From Micromonospora sp. C95 (GTDB taxonomy: Bacteria > Actinomycetota > Actinomycetes > Mycobacteriales > Micromonosporaceae): a stretch of DNA of 64,000 nt. The position numbers were made by a program, and so were the translations under genes. The stretch lies in the NCBI RefSeq assembly GCF_018070465.1, contig NZ_JAGPXT010000003.1, positions 1-64,000 of the forward strand, given 5' to 3'. Positions 43,469 through 52,310 of this stretch are shown here, piece after piece. Position 1 is the stretch's first letter, and the number at the start of each line of letters is the position of its first letter. The notes beneath the pieces were generated by a model. It saw only the letters and a program-made list of their open reading frames with translations. It made no database searches and was not told where the DNA came from.

Positions 43469-46400
43469 CTACTTCGCGGTCACCTCGCGGTGGGCCGGCG
43501 TGGCTGCCGCCGCAGCGTCCGCCGGCTCGGCGTACGGCTGGTCGCCGCCACCTGCGACCGCGTACGGCTTGTCGCCGCCACCTGCGACCGCGTACGCCTC
43601 GCCGAGCATCACCAGCACCCGCGCCTCGAACATCGGTGCCTGGATGCTGCGGAACAGGCTCAGGGCCCGGTGCAGGTGCACCACCGCCTGCGGTGCCTTG
43701 CCGACCGCCAGGTTCAACTCGCCCAGGCTGCGTTCGACCCGCGCCTCGATCATCCGCTCGCCGGTGCTGGACGCCAGCCCTCGCGCTTCGTTGAGCGCGC
43801 GCTCCGCCTGCTCGTGATCGCCGGAGCAGAGGTGGCCCAGGCCCAGCCCGTGCAGCGCGTACGCCTGGCCGATCGGATCACCCAGGTCGCGTACCACGGC
43901 CAGGGTCTCGTCGAACGCTGTCACGGCCGCCGCATGGTCCCCGGCGCTCAGGTGCGCGTCGGCCAGCCGGTGCAGCACCTGCGCCTCGATGCGCCGGCTG
44001 CCGGCCTGTCGGCTCAGCTCCAGCGCGCGGGGCAACATCCGCTTGGCTTCCGCCGGGTTACCGCGTTCCAACGCGGTCTGCGCCATGCTGTTCAGCACGT
44101 AGGCCGCCGCCGTCAGGTCACCCGCGGCGAGCAGCACGCCCAACGCATTCTCGTAGCGACGCGTCGCATTGTCGAAGTCGCTGGCGATCCGGTCCAGATA
44201 GGCCAGTTGGCGGCTGACCAGGGCGACACCGTGCTCGGCACCGAGCTGTTTGAACAGCGCCTCGGAATGCTCCAGGTTCTCCCGCGCGTCGGTGAAGCGC
44301 TTCTCGACGATGCCCAGCGAACCGGTCGAGTACAGCATCACCGCCTCGCCGCGCTGGTCGCCGACGGATCGGCACGCGGCCAGGGCCACCCGGTGGGTCT
44401 CGCGCCAGTCGTCGAGATAGATCCGTGACTCGAACAGGGTCACCGAGGTGAACGCGAGGTCCCAGCACAACTCGATCAGGCCGACCTTGACAGTCTGGCG
44501 CACGGCGGCGACCAGGTTCAGGCGCTCGCGCTCCAGCCAGCCCAGCGGATCACGGATGACCCGTGCCACCACCTCCGGGGCGAACGTCCACCGCTCGGCC
44601 CGGCTGTGCACCTGCCGAGTGTCGCAGCCGTGCAACCGCCCGTGCGCCTGCTCGGCGAGGAAGAGGAGCGCGCCGAGCACCCGCGACAGCGCCGCGCTTC
44701 GGTCGGTGGCGCTGTCCTCCACGGCCAGCCGTTCCCGGGCGAAAACCCGGATGAGATCGTGGAGCCGGTACTGGGCGCGCAGACCTCCCTCGGTGCCGGT
44801 GATCTCCACCAGTTGCGCGTCGACCAGTTCGTCGAGCAGATCCTGGGCGTCGGCCAACGGCTGGTCGAGCAGCGCGGCGCTGACCCAGCCACCGAAGGCC
44901 GGGAAGTCGAGCAGGGCCAGCCGGCGGAACAGCCGGCGGGCCTCGTCGGCCAGGTTGTCGTAGGTGAGCGAGATGCTCACCCGGATCCCCAGGGCACCGT
45001 GCTTGAGTTCGTCGAGTCGGCGGGATTCGTTCTCCAGCCGGCTGGCGAGCTGCTCCACCGTCCAGTGCGGGCGCGCCGACAGCCGCGCACCGGCGATCCG
45101 CAATGCCAACGGCAACTGCCCGCACAGCTCGGCCAACTCGGCCGCCGCGTCGGCCTCGGCCTGCACCCGGTCGCCGCCGGCTATCCGGGACAACAGCGCG
45201 ATCGACTGGACCGAGTCGAAGACATCGACCTCGACGTGCACCGCGCCCGGCAGCCCGGCCAGGCGCCGCCGGCTGGTGACCAGCACCGCGGAGCTGGGGT
45301 TGCCGGGCAGCAGCGGCAGCAGCTGCGTCTCGCTGCCGGCGTTGTCCAGCACGACCAGGATGCGCCGGTCGGCCAGCAGATCGCGGTACATCTCCGCGCG
45401 CTCCTCCAGGTCGTCCGGGATCCCGTTCCCGGGCACGCCGAGGCCGCGCAGGAAGCGTTCCAGCACCTGGGTCGGACTGGCCTGTCGGGACGCACCGCCG
45501 TGCAGGTCGGCGAAGAGCTGGCCGTCCGGATAGCGCCAGGCGAGCCGGTGCGCGACGTGTACGCACAACGAGGTCTTGCCGATGCCGGGCTTGCCGGCGA
45601 CCACGACGATCGGCACCGCCAACTGAGCGGGATTCTCTGCGGCCTCGGCGAGTCGCTCCTGGATCTCCTGGACCTGTTCGGTGCGACCGGTGAAGTCCGC
45701 GATGTCGGTGGGCAGCAGGCTCGGGCCGCCACCGGCGACCGGCAGGATCGAGCCGTCGCCGGTGGCCGGCAGGACCGGACCGACGTTGGCGACCGGCAGG
45801 ACCGGACCGACGCTGGTGGGCACCGCCTGCTCGGCGGGGGCCACCGGCGGCGGGATCGCCAGCGGCTCGGCCGCGACGGGCAGCCCGACCTCGGCCCTCG
45901 CCGGGGGCAACGGCGCGCTGAGCCCGATGTCGGAGCCGAGGATCGAGCGCTCCAGCCGCTGCAACCGCTCGCTGGGCTCCAGGCCGAGATCCTCGATCAG
46001 GATCCGCCGGGCCGAGCGATAGCACTCCAGCGCCTCGGCCTGCCGGCCGGACCGGTAGAGCGCGAGCATCAACTGCCCGCGCAGCCGCTCGCGCAGCGGG
46101 TGGGCGGCGACCAGCCCGGTCAGCTCGGCGATCACGTCAACGTGTCGGCCCAGGGCGAGCTCGAAATCGATGCACTCCTCGGCGGCGGCCAGCCGGCGCT
46201 CGACGAGTCGGTCGGCGGCCGCGCGCAGTGGCTCGCTGTCCAGGCCCTCCAGCGGCGCGCCGCGCCACATGCGCAGCGCCTCGCGGTAGAGCCGCACGGC
46301 CTCGTCCTTGTCGGCGGTCGCGGCCGCCCGGGTGAGCAACGACTCGTAGCGTTGCAGATCGACATCGTCGTCGGGCACCTCCAGGGCGTACCCCTGGTGC

Positions 46401-46657
46401 CGGGTGGTGATCGCCTCCGGGCGCCCGTTGGCCGCCAGCAGCCGCCGGAGCGCGGAGACGCAGATCTGCACCTGGGCACGGGCGCTGTTGGGCAGCCGCT
46501 CGCCGTAGACCGCGGTCACCAGTCGCCCGACCGAGATCACCCGGCGCGGTTCCAGGGCGAGGCTGGCGAGGACGATCTGCTGGCGATGACCCCCCAGGTC
46601 GAGGCGGCTCCCGTCGTCGTCGACCGCTTCCAGCGGACCGAGTACCCGGAACTCCAT
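43469..46657 (-). CDS. SARP/AfsR-type transcriptional activator with NB-ARC and TPR domains
   Basis: 1062 residues from ATG 46657. The N-terminus is an OmpR-like winged helix plus bacterial transcriptional activation domain (MEFRVLGPLEAVDDDGSRLD, then the long helical BTAD ending near residue 250). A proline/glycine/valine-rich linker follows, then an NB-ARC ATPase (Walker A VVAGKPGIGKTSLCVHVAH near residue 345, Walker B RRILVVLDNAGSE near residue 430), and TPR repeats to the C-terminus. AfsR-like SARPs activate antibiotic gene clusters. The last 30 residues contain a short internal duplication (see 43531-43590). Faces the dehydrogenase-CCR operon across 395 bases, a likely target promoter. 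Confidence 0.92.
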   Translation of the reverse strand: MEFRVLGPLEAVDDDGSRLDLGGHRQQIVLASLALEPRRVISVGRLVTAVYGERLPNSARAQVQICVSALRRLLAANGRPEAITTRHQGYALEVPDDDVDLQRYESLLTRAAATADKDEAVRLYREALRMWRGAPLEGLDSEPLRAAADRLVERRLAAAEECIDFELALGRHVDVIAELTGLVAAHPLRERLRGQLMLALYRSGRQAEALECYRSARRILIEDLGLEPSERLQRLERSILGSDIGLSAPLPPARAEVGLPVAAEPLAIPPPVAPAEQAVPTSVGPVLPVANVGPVLPATGDGSILPVAGGGPSLLPTDIADFTGRTEQVQEIQERLAEAAENPAQLAVPIVVVAGKPGIGKTSLCVHVAHRLAWRYPDGQLFADLHGGASRQASPTQVLERFLRGLGVPGNGIPDDLEERAEMYRDLLADRRILVVLDNAGSETQLLPLLPGNPSSAVLVTSRRRLAGLPGAVHVEVDVFDSVQSIALLSRIAGGDRVQAEADAAAELAELCGQLPLALRIAGARLSARPHWTVEQLASRLENESRRLDELKHGALGIRVSISLTYDNLADEARRLFRRLALLDFPAFGGWVSAALLDQPLADAQDLLDELVDAQLVEITGTEGGLRAQYRLHDLIRVFARERLAVEDSATDRSAALSRVLGALLFLAEQAHGRLHGCDTRQVHSRAERWTFAPEVVARVIRDPLGWLERERLNLVAAVRQTVKVGLIELCWDLAFTSVTLFESRIYLDDWRETHRVALAACRSVGDQRGEAVMLYSTGSLGIVEKRFTDARENLEHSEALFKQLGAEHGVALVSRQLAYLDRIASDFDNATRRYENALGVLLAAGDLTAAAYVLNSMAQTALERGNPAEAKRMLPRALELSRQAGSRRIEAQVLHRLADAHLSAGDHAAAVTAFDETLAVVRDLGDPIGQAYALHGLGLGHLCSGDHEQAERALNEARGLASSTGERMIEARVERSLGELNLAVGKAPQAVVHLHRALSLFRSIQAPMFEARVLVMLGEAYAVAGGGDKPYAVAGGGDQPYAEPADAAAAATPAHREVTAK
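43531..43590. repeat. 30-base tandem duplication inside the SARP gene
   Basis: Two adjacent 30-base units (43531-43560 and 43561-43590) differ at one base and are followed by a partial third. In the protein they give AVAGGGDKPY then AVAGGGDQPY near the C-terminus. It keeps the frame and is probably a recent slippage event. Confidence 0.85.
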
Positions 46658-47052
46658 CAACCCGCCTACCCTGCGCCACCGTGACGTATTCGTCCCGATG
46701 GGGTAGCCATACTCACGACTTGTCGACGCCTGCCCTGCGAATCAGCATATTTGCCCCAGTTTCGGTGACCAAACCACAATGCACTCCCCGACCGTCTGTC
46801 ACATTGAGGTTACGAACGCATCCACAGTCGCCGCTACCCAATAAGCGGGGCGCTTCGTCCAATCAGGACTGTCCGTTCAATCGATTGTGCAACGACACGC
46901 GGTGTGGGCCCGGCGACGGACCGCAGCACTGCTCGGTGATTCGCGGCAGTCGACCCGAATGGGCACGGCCGAAACCCTTAGCAGCCCCGGATTTTCCGTC
47001 AGGCGGAGAAAGGGGTGCCGCCGGCATCAGACCCGCTCTTAGCGTAGCGGGC
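46658..47052. promoter_or_regulatory. Divergent intergenic region, SARP / dehydrogenase-CCR operon
   Basis: 395 bases with lower GC than the flanking genes. It holds the promoters of the SARP gene and of the plus-strand precursor operon. TAGCGT at 47040-47045 lies 7 bases before the ATG at 47053, fitting a -10 box for a leaderless transcript. SARP heptamer direct repeats were looked for but none was clear. Confidence 0.45.
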
Positions 47053-48303
47053 ATGCAGGATCAAACGGCGACAGCTCTCGTGGTGGAGTATCTCAATCGC
47101 GCCGCCGCGCACTACGGCGAAGGCCACGTGACCCGCGACGACGTCGACACCGCCATGCGCCTCGGCTGCGGCCTGCCGCAGGGTCCACTCGCTCACCTCG
47201 ACGACCTCGGCATCGACGTCGCCCTCGCCATGCTCGACGACGCCGGAGTTCGACCCGCGGCGATCCTCATCCGGATGGCGTGCGATGGCCGGCTCGGCCG
47301 CCGCGTCGGCCGCGGCTTCTACGACTACGACCGACCGGACGCCGACGAACCCGTTGCCATGCAGGAATCCCGGCTGCCGGGCACCCCGCGTCCACTGCGT
47401 CGCCTCGGCGTCGTCGGGTCGGGCACCATGGCACGCGGCATCGCGCAGGTCGGCGCCGTCGCCGGCCTGCACACCACGGTGGTGGCCCGGACCGACGAGC
47501 GGGCCGCCCTGGCCCACGCGCAGATCGGTCGCTCGCTCGCCGCCGCGGTGTCGCGCGGCCGCCTGGACGAACCGACCCGGATGACCGCCGAGGAGCGCCT
47601 GACCACCTCGGCCGACCACGCCGCACTCACCGGCTGCGACGTCGTCGTCGAAGCGGTGGCCGAGGACGCTGACATCAAGCGGCAGGTCTTCGCCGCGCTG
47701 GCGGCCGTCTGCCCGGCCGGAACGGTGCTCGCCACCACCACCTCGAGCCTGTCCGTCGCCGCGTGCGCGGCGGCTGCCGACCGGCCCGCCGACGTGCTCG
47801 GTCTGCACTTCTTCAACCCGGCACCGGCGATGCGACTGGTCGAGATCGCCGCCACCGCGACCACCTCGGCGCAGACGATGGCGACGGCGCACACCCTGGT
47901 GCGGCGCCTGGGCAAGATCTCCGTACACAGTGCCGACCGGTGTGGATTCATCGTCAACTACCTGCTGTTCGGCTACCTCAACGGCGCCATCACCGCACTG
48001 GAACGCGGCCAGGTGCAGGCCGAGGAGCTCGATGCCACGATCCGAGCCGAGTTCGGCTACCCGATGGGACCGTTCGCGCTGCTCGACACCATCGGGCTCG
48101 ACGTGTCGCTGGCCATCCTGCGCCGGCTCCACGACGAATTCGGCGAGCCCTGCTTCGCCCCCGCGCCGGCCCTCTCCGCGCTGGTCGCCGCCGGGCGACT
48201 CGGTCGTAAGACCGGCACCGGCTTCCTGAGCGAGATCCCCCGAGCCCGGCAACGGCAGACGGCGATGGCCGGCAACGCTGCCGCCCCAGGAGGTGTCCGA
48301 TGA
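47053..48303 (+). CDS. 3-hydroxyacyl-CoA dehydrogenase (3-hydroxybutyryl-CoA type)
   Basis: 416 residues from ATG 47053, which has no ribosome site but a possible -10 box 7 bases upstream. Domain order is unusual: a 3HCDH C-terminal-type domain first (residues 10-95, GLPQGPLAHLDDLGIDVAL), then the NAD-binding domain (GVVGSGTMARGIAQVGAVAG near 119, catalytic His in LGLHFFNPAPAMRLVEI near 250), then a second 3HCDH domain ending GRKTGTGFLS. It interconverts acetoacyl- and 3-hydroxyacyl-CoA. Coupled to crotonyl-CoA carboxylase/reductase, so it probably supplies the enoyl-CoA route to ethyl- or alkylmalonyl-CoA; no dehydratase gene is seen in the window. Confidence 0.86.
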   Translation: MQDQTATALVVEYLNRAAAHYGEGHVTRDDVDTAMRLGCGLPQGPLAHLDDLGIDVALAMLDDAGVRPAAILIRMACDGRLGRRVGRGFYDYDRPDADEPVAMQESRLPGTPRPLRRLGVVGSGTMARGIAQVGAVAGLHTTVVARTDERAALAHAQIGRSLAAAVSRGRLDEPTRMTAEERLTTSADHAALTGCDVVVEAVAEDADIKRQVFAALAAVCPAGTVLATTTSSLSVAACAAAADRPADVLGLHFFNPAPAMRLVEIAATATTSAQTMATAHTLVRRLGKISVHSADRCGFIVNYLLFGYLNGAITALERGQVQAEELDATIRAEFGYPMGPFALLDTIGLDVSLAILRRLHDEFGEPCFAPAPALSALVAAGRLGRKTGTGFLSEIPRARQRQTAMAGNAAAPGGVR

Positions 48304-49652
48304 ACCCGAACTTCGCCGCGGCGGTCGTGGCCGCGCCTGACGCCGCGGCGGTGGCCGCCATCCCGGTACCGGAGTACTACCGAGGGGCCGTGCTGCTCGA
48401 AGAGGACCAGCACATGTTCGACGACATCCCGATCGCCGAGCGTGAACCGGCCAAGGCGTTGCACCTGCGCGACGTACCGACCCCGGAGCCGGGGCCAGGT
48501 GAGGCGCTGATCGCCGTGATGGCGAGTGCGGTCAACTACAACACCGTGTGGAGCGCGCTGTTCGCACCGGTGCCCACCTTCAGTTTCCTGCGCCGGTACG
48601 CCCGTACCGATGATCTCGCCGCCCGGCACGCCCGGCCGTACCACGTGATCGGCTCGGACCTCGCCGGCATCGTGCTGCGCACCGGGCCCGGGGTGCAGCG
48701 GTGGCGCCCGGGCGATCGCGTGGTCGCGCACTGCCTGTCGGTACAGCTGCAGCACCCGGACGGCCACGACGACAGCATGCTCGACCCGGAACAGCGCATC
48801 TGGGGGTACGAGACGAACTTCGGCGGGCTCGCCGACCTGGCGCTGGTCAAGGCCAACCAACTGATGCCGAAGGCGACCCACCTGACCTGGGAAGAGGCCG
48901 CCTCGCCGGGGCTGGTCAACTCGACCGTCTACCGGCAGTTGGTGTCGCCGCACGGCGCGGGCATGCGCCTCGGCGACAACGTGCTGATCTGGGGTGCGGC
49001 CGGCGGGCTGGGCTCATTCGCCGTGCAGTACGCGCTGTGCGGCGGCGCCACGCCGATCTGCGTGGTCTCCAGCCCCGAGAAGGCTGAGGTGTGCCGGCGC
49101 ATGGGTGCCGAGGCGGTAATCGACCGGGAGGCCGAGGCCTACCGTTTCTGGCGCGACGAGACCACCCAGGATCCGCGCGAGTGGCGCCGGTTCGGCCAGC
49201 GCATCCGCGAGCTGACCGGCGGAGAGGACGCCGACATCGTCTTCGAGCACCCCGGGCGCGACACGTTCGGCGCGTCGGTCTACGTCGCCCGCCGGGGCGG
49301 CACGGTGGTGACCTGTGCCTCCACCAGTGGATACGAGCACCAGTTCGACAACCGTCACCTGTGGATGAGCCTCAAGCGGATCGTCGGCACGCACTTCGCC
49401 AACTACCGCGAGGCCTGGCAGGCCAACCGGCTCGTCGTGCGGGGCCGCATCCACCCGACGTTGTCCGTCACCTATCCGCTCGACGACGTCGGTCAGGCCG
49501 TGGACGACCTGCACCGCAACCGGCACCAGGGCAAGATCGGTGTGCGCTGCCTGGCAGCGGCCGAGGGCGGCGGCGTCGAGGATCCTGAGCTGCGGGAGCG
49601 GCATCTGACGGCGATCAACCGGTTCCGCCCGCCGGCCGGGGGTGCGGCATGA
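48300..49652 (+). CDS. ccr: Crotonyl-CoA carboxylase/reductase
   Basis: 450 residues; ATG overlaps the previous stop (ATGA) with GGAGG upstream. It belongs to the medium-chain dehydrogenase family. Features of carboxylating members: ALHLRDVPTPEPGPGEALIAVMASAVNYNTVW at the start, the IWGYETNFGGLADLALV block near residue 165, the NADPH-binding IWGAAGGLGSFAVQYAL near residue 230, and the late RIVGTHFANYREAW with a His at the CO2 site. It reduces and carboxylates crotonyl-CoA or longer enoyl-CoA to ethylmalonyl- or alkylmalonyl-CoA. The only AT domain visible has a methylmalonyl motif, so an AT using this unit should lie beyond the right edge. Confidence 0.93.
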   Translation: MNPNFAAAVVAAPDAAAVAAIPVPEYYRGAVLLEEDQHMFDDIPIAEREPAKALHLRDVPTPEPGPGEALIAVMASAVNYNTVWSALFAPVPTFSFLRRYARTDDLAARHARPYHVIGSDLAGIVLRTGPGVQRWRPGDRVVAHCLSVQLQHPDGHDDSMLDPEQRIWGYETNFGGLADLALVKANQLMPKATHLTWEEAASPGLVNSTVYRQLVSPHGAGMRLGDNVLIWGAAGGLGSFAVQYALCGGATPICVVSSPEKAEVCRRMGAEAVIDREAEAYRFWRDETTQDPREWRRFGQRIRELTGGEDADIVFEHPGRDTFGASVYVARRGGTVVTCASTSGYEHQFDNRHLWMSLKRIVGTHFANYREAWQANRLVVRGRIHPTLSVTYPLDDVGQAVDDLHRNRHQGKIGVRCLAAAEGGGVEDPELRERHLTAINRFRPPAGGAA

Positions 49653-50413
49653 ACGGTCCTGATCCACGCTGGATCCGGCGGTACCACCGTGGGCCGGAAG
49701 CCGCCGTCACCCTCGTCTGTCTGGCTCACGCCGGTGGCTCGGCCAGCTTCTTCTATCCGTTCTCGGCGGCCCTGTCCCGCTCGGTCGACGTGGTGGCCGT
49801 GCAGTACCCGGGCCGCCAGGACCGCCACGACGAACCGCAGGTCGACAGCGTGGCGGCGCTCGCCGCGGCGGTGGCCGAGCAGGTGGCCGCCCTCGGCCCG
49901 CGACCGGTCGCGTTGTTCGGGCACAGCATGGGCGCGCTCGTGGGTTACGAGACCGCCCTGCTGCTGGAACAGGCCGGTCACCAGCCGACACACCTGTTCG
50001 CCTCCGGCCGGCGGGCCCCGTCGACGAGCCGGCCGGAAGCGGTCCATCGGCTCAGCGACAACCGGCTGGTCGCCCACGTGCAGGAACTCGACGGCGACGC
50101 CGGCGTCGCCGAGGCGCTCAACGATCCCGACGTGCGCACCATGGCGCTGCCCGCGCTGCGCACCGACTACCGCGCCGTGGAGACCTACCCGGTCACGGCC
50201 GGCCCGCCGCTGCACTGCCCGATCACGGTGCTCACCGGCCGCGACGACCCGGTGGTCAGCGCCGCCGAAGCGGCCGCGTGGCAGGGGCACACCCTCGGCA
50301 GCTTCGAGTGCCTGACCTTCCCGGGCCGCCACTTCTTCGTGGCCACCCATCGGGACGCGGTCGTGTCCGAGATCGAGCGCCGGCTCGTTGCGGTGCCGAG
50401 CGCACCCCGCTGA
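49649..50413 (+). CDS. Type II thioesterase
   Basis: 254 residues, ATG overlapping the CCR stop. Alpha/beta hydrolase of the editing type: VCLAHAGGSASFFYPF near residue 26, nucleophile Ser in [13 protein letters not shown] near residue 92, Asp in TGRDDPVVS near residue 197 and His in FPGRHFFVATH near residue 228. Such enzymes free carrier proteins from wrong or stalled acyl groups. A second one is at 53527-54294. Three-gene operon with dehydrogenase and CCR. Confidence 0.9.
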   Translation: MNGPDPRWIRRYHRGPEAAVTLVCLAHAGGSASFFYPFSAALSRSVDVVAVQYPGRQDRHDEPQVDSVAALAAAVAEQVAALGPRPVALFGHSMGALVGYETALLLEQAGHQPTHLFASGRRAPSTSRPEAVHRLSDNRLVAHVQELDGDAGVAEALNDPDVRTMALPALRTDYRAVETYPVTAGPPLHCPITVLTGRDDPVVSAAEAAAWQGHTLGSFECLTFPGRHFFVATHRDAVVSEIERRLVAVPSAPR

Positions 50414-50480
50414 AGCGGCGATGCGCCGGGCGAGTTGGGCACTGGCCACCCCACGCCGGGCCGGCCGGCAACCGCGAGAC

Positions 50481-51215
50481 TCAGGAAACGTCGCCCCGGG
50501 TCGTCTCGACTTTCGTGTGCAGGATCTCGCGGGCCTGGCCTGCGGCTCGGGCGATGCTCTCCGAGACGAAGTCGACGAAGCGGGCGATGTTCTCCAGCCG
50601 GGTGGCGGCCGGTGTGCCGCGGCCGAGGACACCAACGCCCTGCCGGGCAATCTCGCCGAGGTGGGCGGTGGCTCGGGCGCTGGCCATCACCGACTCGTAC
50701 AGCACGTCGTCGTCGACGACGTAGCGTTCGCGACGCCGTTCGTCGCGTTCCCGGCGGACCAGGCCCTGACTGTCGAGAAAGGCCACCGCCTTGGAGACCG
50801 AAGCCGGACTGACCCGCAGGCGCCCGACGAGTTCCGAGGCGCTGAGGCTGCCGGTGTCGGTCGTGTAGAGGCAGGCCAACGTCCGGGCCGTCATCCGGGG
50901 CAGTCCCGACTGCATGAAGACCGTGGCGAAGGTCTCCTCGTACTCCTGCACGGCCTCGGCGTCCCGACCGTGCGGCTGCGGCGGTGTGTCGGCGCGCCCG
51001 GGGGTGGCCTTTCTGCGGCGCCGGACGCGCCGCTCGGTGGCGTGGTGGGCGAGGTCGGCGCGGTAGGCGGTGGGGCCGCCGTTGCGCATCACCTCGCGGG
51101 TGATCGTCGAAGTCGGCCGGTCCAGACGCCGGGCGATCGCCGCGTAGGCGAGGCCATCGGCCAGCCCGAGGGCGATCTGCTGGCGCTCGGATTGAGTGAG
51201 CCTGCCTCCCGGCAC
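50481..51215 (-). CDS. Two-HTH regulator (resolvase/IS30-type HTH plus MarR/GbsR-like domain)
   Basis: 244 residues from GTG 51215, which follows AAGGAGG; longer in-frame starts lack a site. Residues 1-55 form a helix-turn-helix of the kind seen in IS30-type transposases (LTQSERQQIALGLADGLAYAAIARRLDRPTSTI is the region, positions 6-38). Residues 90-190 form a MarR/GbsR-like winged helix (ASELVGRLRVSPASVSKAVAFLDSQGLVRRE). There is no transposase catalytic domain, so it is a regulator. It is divergent from the DUF4097 gene and probably binds the 7-4-7 palindromes between them. Confidence 0.83.
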   Translation of the reverse strand: MPGGRLTQSERQQIALGLADGLAYAAIARRLDRPTSTITREVMRNGGPTAYRADLAHHATERRVRRRRKATPGRADTPPQPHGRDAEAVQEYEETFATVFMQSGLPRMTARTLACLYTTDTGSLSASELVGRLRVSPASVSKAVAFLDSQGLVRRERDERRRERYVVDDDVLYESVMASARATAHLGEIARQGVGVLGRGTPAATRLENIARFVDFVSESIARAAGQAREILHTKVETTRGDVS

Positions 51216-51272
51216 CGTGGCCTCCTTCCATGATCCGTTCGGGGCCCTGAGCATAGCGTTCACTCCGCCTCT

Positions 51273-51280
51273 GTTGCAAC
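51273..51280. promoter_or_regulatory. Palindromic half-site GTTGCAAC
   Basis: Self-complementary 8-mer sharing the GTTGCA core with the full operator at 51306-51323 and single half-sites at 51294-51300 and 51371-51376. The grouping in a 220-base gap suggests regulator binding. Confidence 0.4.
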
Positions 51281-51305
51281 GGAATCCCTCCGACGTTGCA
51301 TTGAA

Positions 51306-51323
51306 CGTTGCACCATTGCAACG
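51306..51323. promoter_or_regulatory. Operator-like inverted repeat, 7-4-7
   Basis: CGTTGCA, 4-base spacer CCAT, TGCAACG: perfect arms. It lies 91 bases upstream of the regulator start (51215) and 114 bases upstream of the DUF4097 start. Candidate autoregulatory site. Confidence 0.55.
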
Positions 51324-51399
51324 ATATAACCCTACTGACCTGCGCATTATTGAGTACGATGCAACACCGACGTTGCCGTCCGGTTGAAAGCAACGTAGT

Positions 51400-51417
51400 G
51401 TTTCCTGCATAGGAAAC
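51400..51417. promoter_or_regulatory. Operator-like inverted repeat, 7-4-7, next to the DUF4097 start
   Basis: GTTTCCT, 4-base spacer GCAT, AGGAAAC: perfect arms with the same geometry as 51306-51323 but a different sequence. It ends 20 bases before the ATG at 51438, so binding would block transcription or initiation of the DUF4097 gene. Confidence 0.6.
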
Positions 51418-51437
51418 ATCCCGAAGTTAGAGGAGTC

Positions 51438-52112
51438 ATGATGCAGAGCTTCGACACCCCCGCCCCGATCTCGGCCGTGCTCGACATCCCCGCGGGACGT
51501 ATCCAGATCATCGCCGCCGACCGCACCGACACGACCGTCGAGATCCTGCCCACCGACGCCGGCAAGTCCCGCGACGTGACGGCGGCCGAGCGCATCGAGG
51601 TCACCTACGACGACGGCGTCCTGCGCGTGCAGGCGGCGGAGCCGGCGAGGCGGGTCCTCGGCTCGTCCGGATCCGTCGAGGTGACCGTGCAACTGCCCGC
51701 CGGCTCACGGGTCGAGGCGGAGGCCGCCAGCGTCGAGTTCCGCGGCGTCGGCCGCCTCGGCGACGTCACCTTCGACGGCGCGGACGGCGCGGTCAAGCTC
51801 GACGAGACCGCGCAGGCCCGCCTGACCCTGCAGTCGGGTGACATCACCGTCGGCCGTCTCGGCGGCCCCGCGCAGATCAGCACCCAGCGCGGCAACCTGA
51901 CCGTCGCCGAGGCCGTCGCCGGCACCGTCACTCTGCGCACCGAGCAGGGCAACATCACGATCGGCGCCGCCCGCGACAGCTCGGCAAGCCTGGACGCCGG
52001 CACCACGTACGGCCGCGTCCGCAACGAGCTCCGCAACACCGACGGTGCCGCCGCCGGTCTGACCATCCACGCGACCACCGCCTACGGTGACATCGCCGCC
52101 CGCAGCCTGTAG
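51438..52112 (+). CDS. DUF4097-family beta-helix protein
   Basis: 224 residues from ATG 51438 (AGAGGAG upstream; a second ATG follows at once). No signal peptide. Rich in short beta strands with repeating polar/aliphatic pattern (for example ITVGRLGGPAQISTQRGNLTVAEAV), as in DUF4097 proteins that form a right-handed beta-solenoid. In actinomycetes such genes are often divergent from a GbsR/MarR-like regulator, as here. Function is unknown; a link to envelope stress has been proposed for the family but cannot be tested from sequence. Confidence 0.85.
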   Translation: MMQSFDTPAPISAVLDIPAGRIQIIAADRTDTTVEILPTDAGKSRDVTAAERIEVTYDDGVLRVQAAEPARRVLGSSGSVEVTVQLPAGSRVEAEAASVEFRGVGRLGDVTFDGADGAVKLDETAQARLTLQSGDITVGRLGGPAQISTQRGNLTVAEAVAGTVTLRTEQGNITIGAARDSSASLDAGTTYGRVRNELRNTDGAAAGLTIHATTAYGDIAARSL

Positions 52113-52220
52113 GGATCACCGCCCGCAGCCGGCAGGCAGCGCCGGTCACGGCCGGCCCGGTGGGGACGGGCCGACCCGGTGGGGCCGGCACCACCGGCTT
52201 CCGCTTTCCTCTCCCCCACC

Positions 52221-52262
52221 CGGGCGGCGTACACCGACACCACCGTCGGCGTACGCCGCCCG
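52221..52262. terminator. Long hairpin between convergent DUF4097 and aminotransferase-like genes
   Basis: 18-bp arms (52221-52238 with 52245-52262) with one mismatch and a 6-base loop, about 110 bases after the DUF4097 stop and 49 bases beyond the aminotransferase-like stop. Confidence 0.7.
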
Positions 52263-52310
52263 TGGCGTAACGCCGCCCGGTCGGTGTGCCCAGCCAGGGC
52301 GGGGTGCCGC

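Noticed and set aside
50481..51215. IS30-type transposase
   Set aside because: Only the N-terminal helix-turn-helix resembles IS30; there is no DDE domain, no terminal inverted repeats, and the rest is MarR/GbsR-like.
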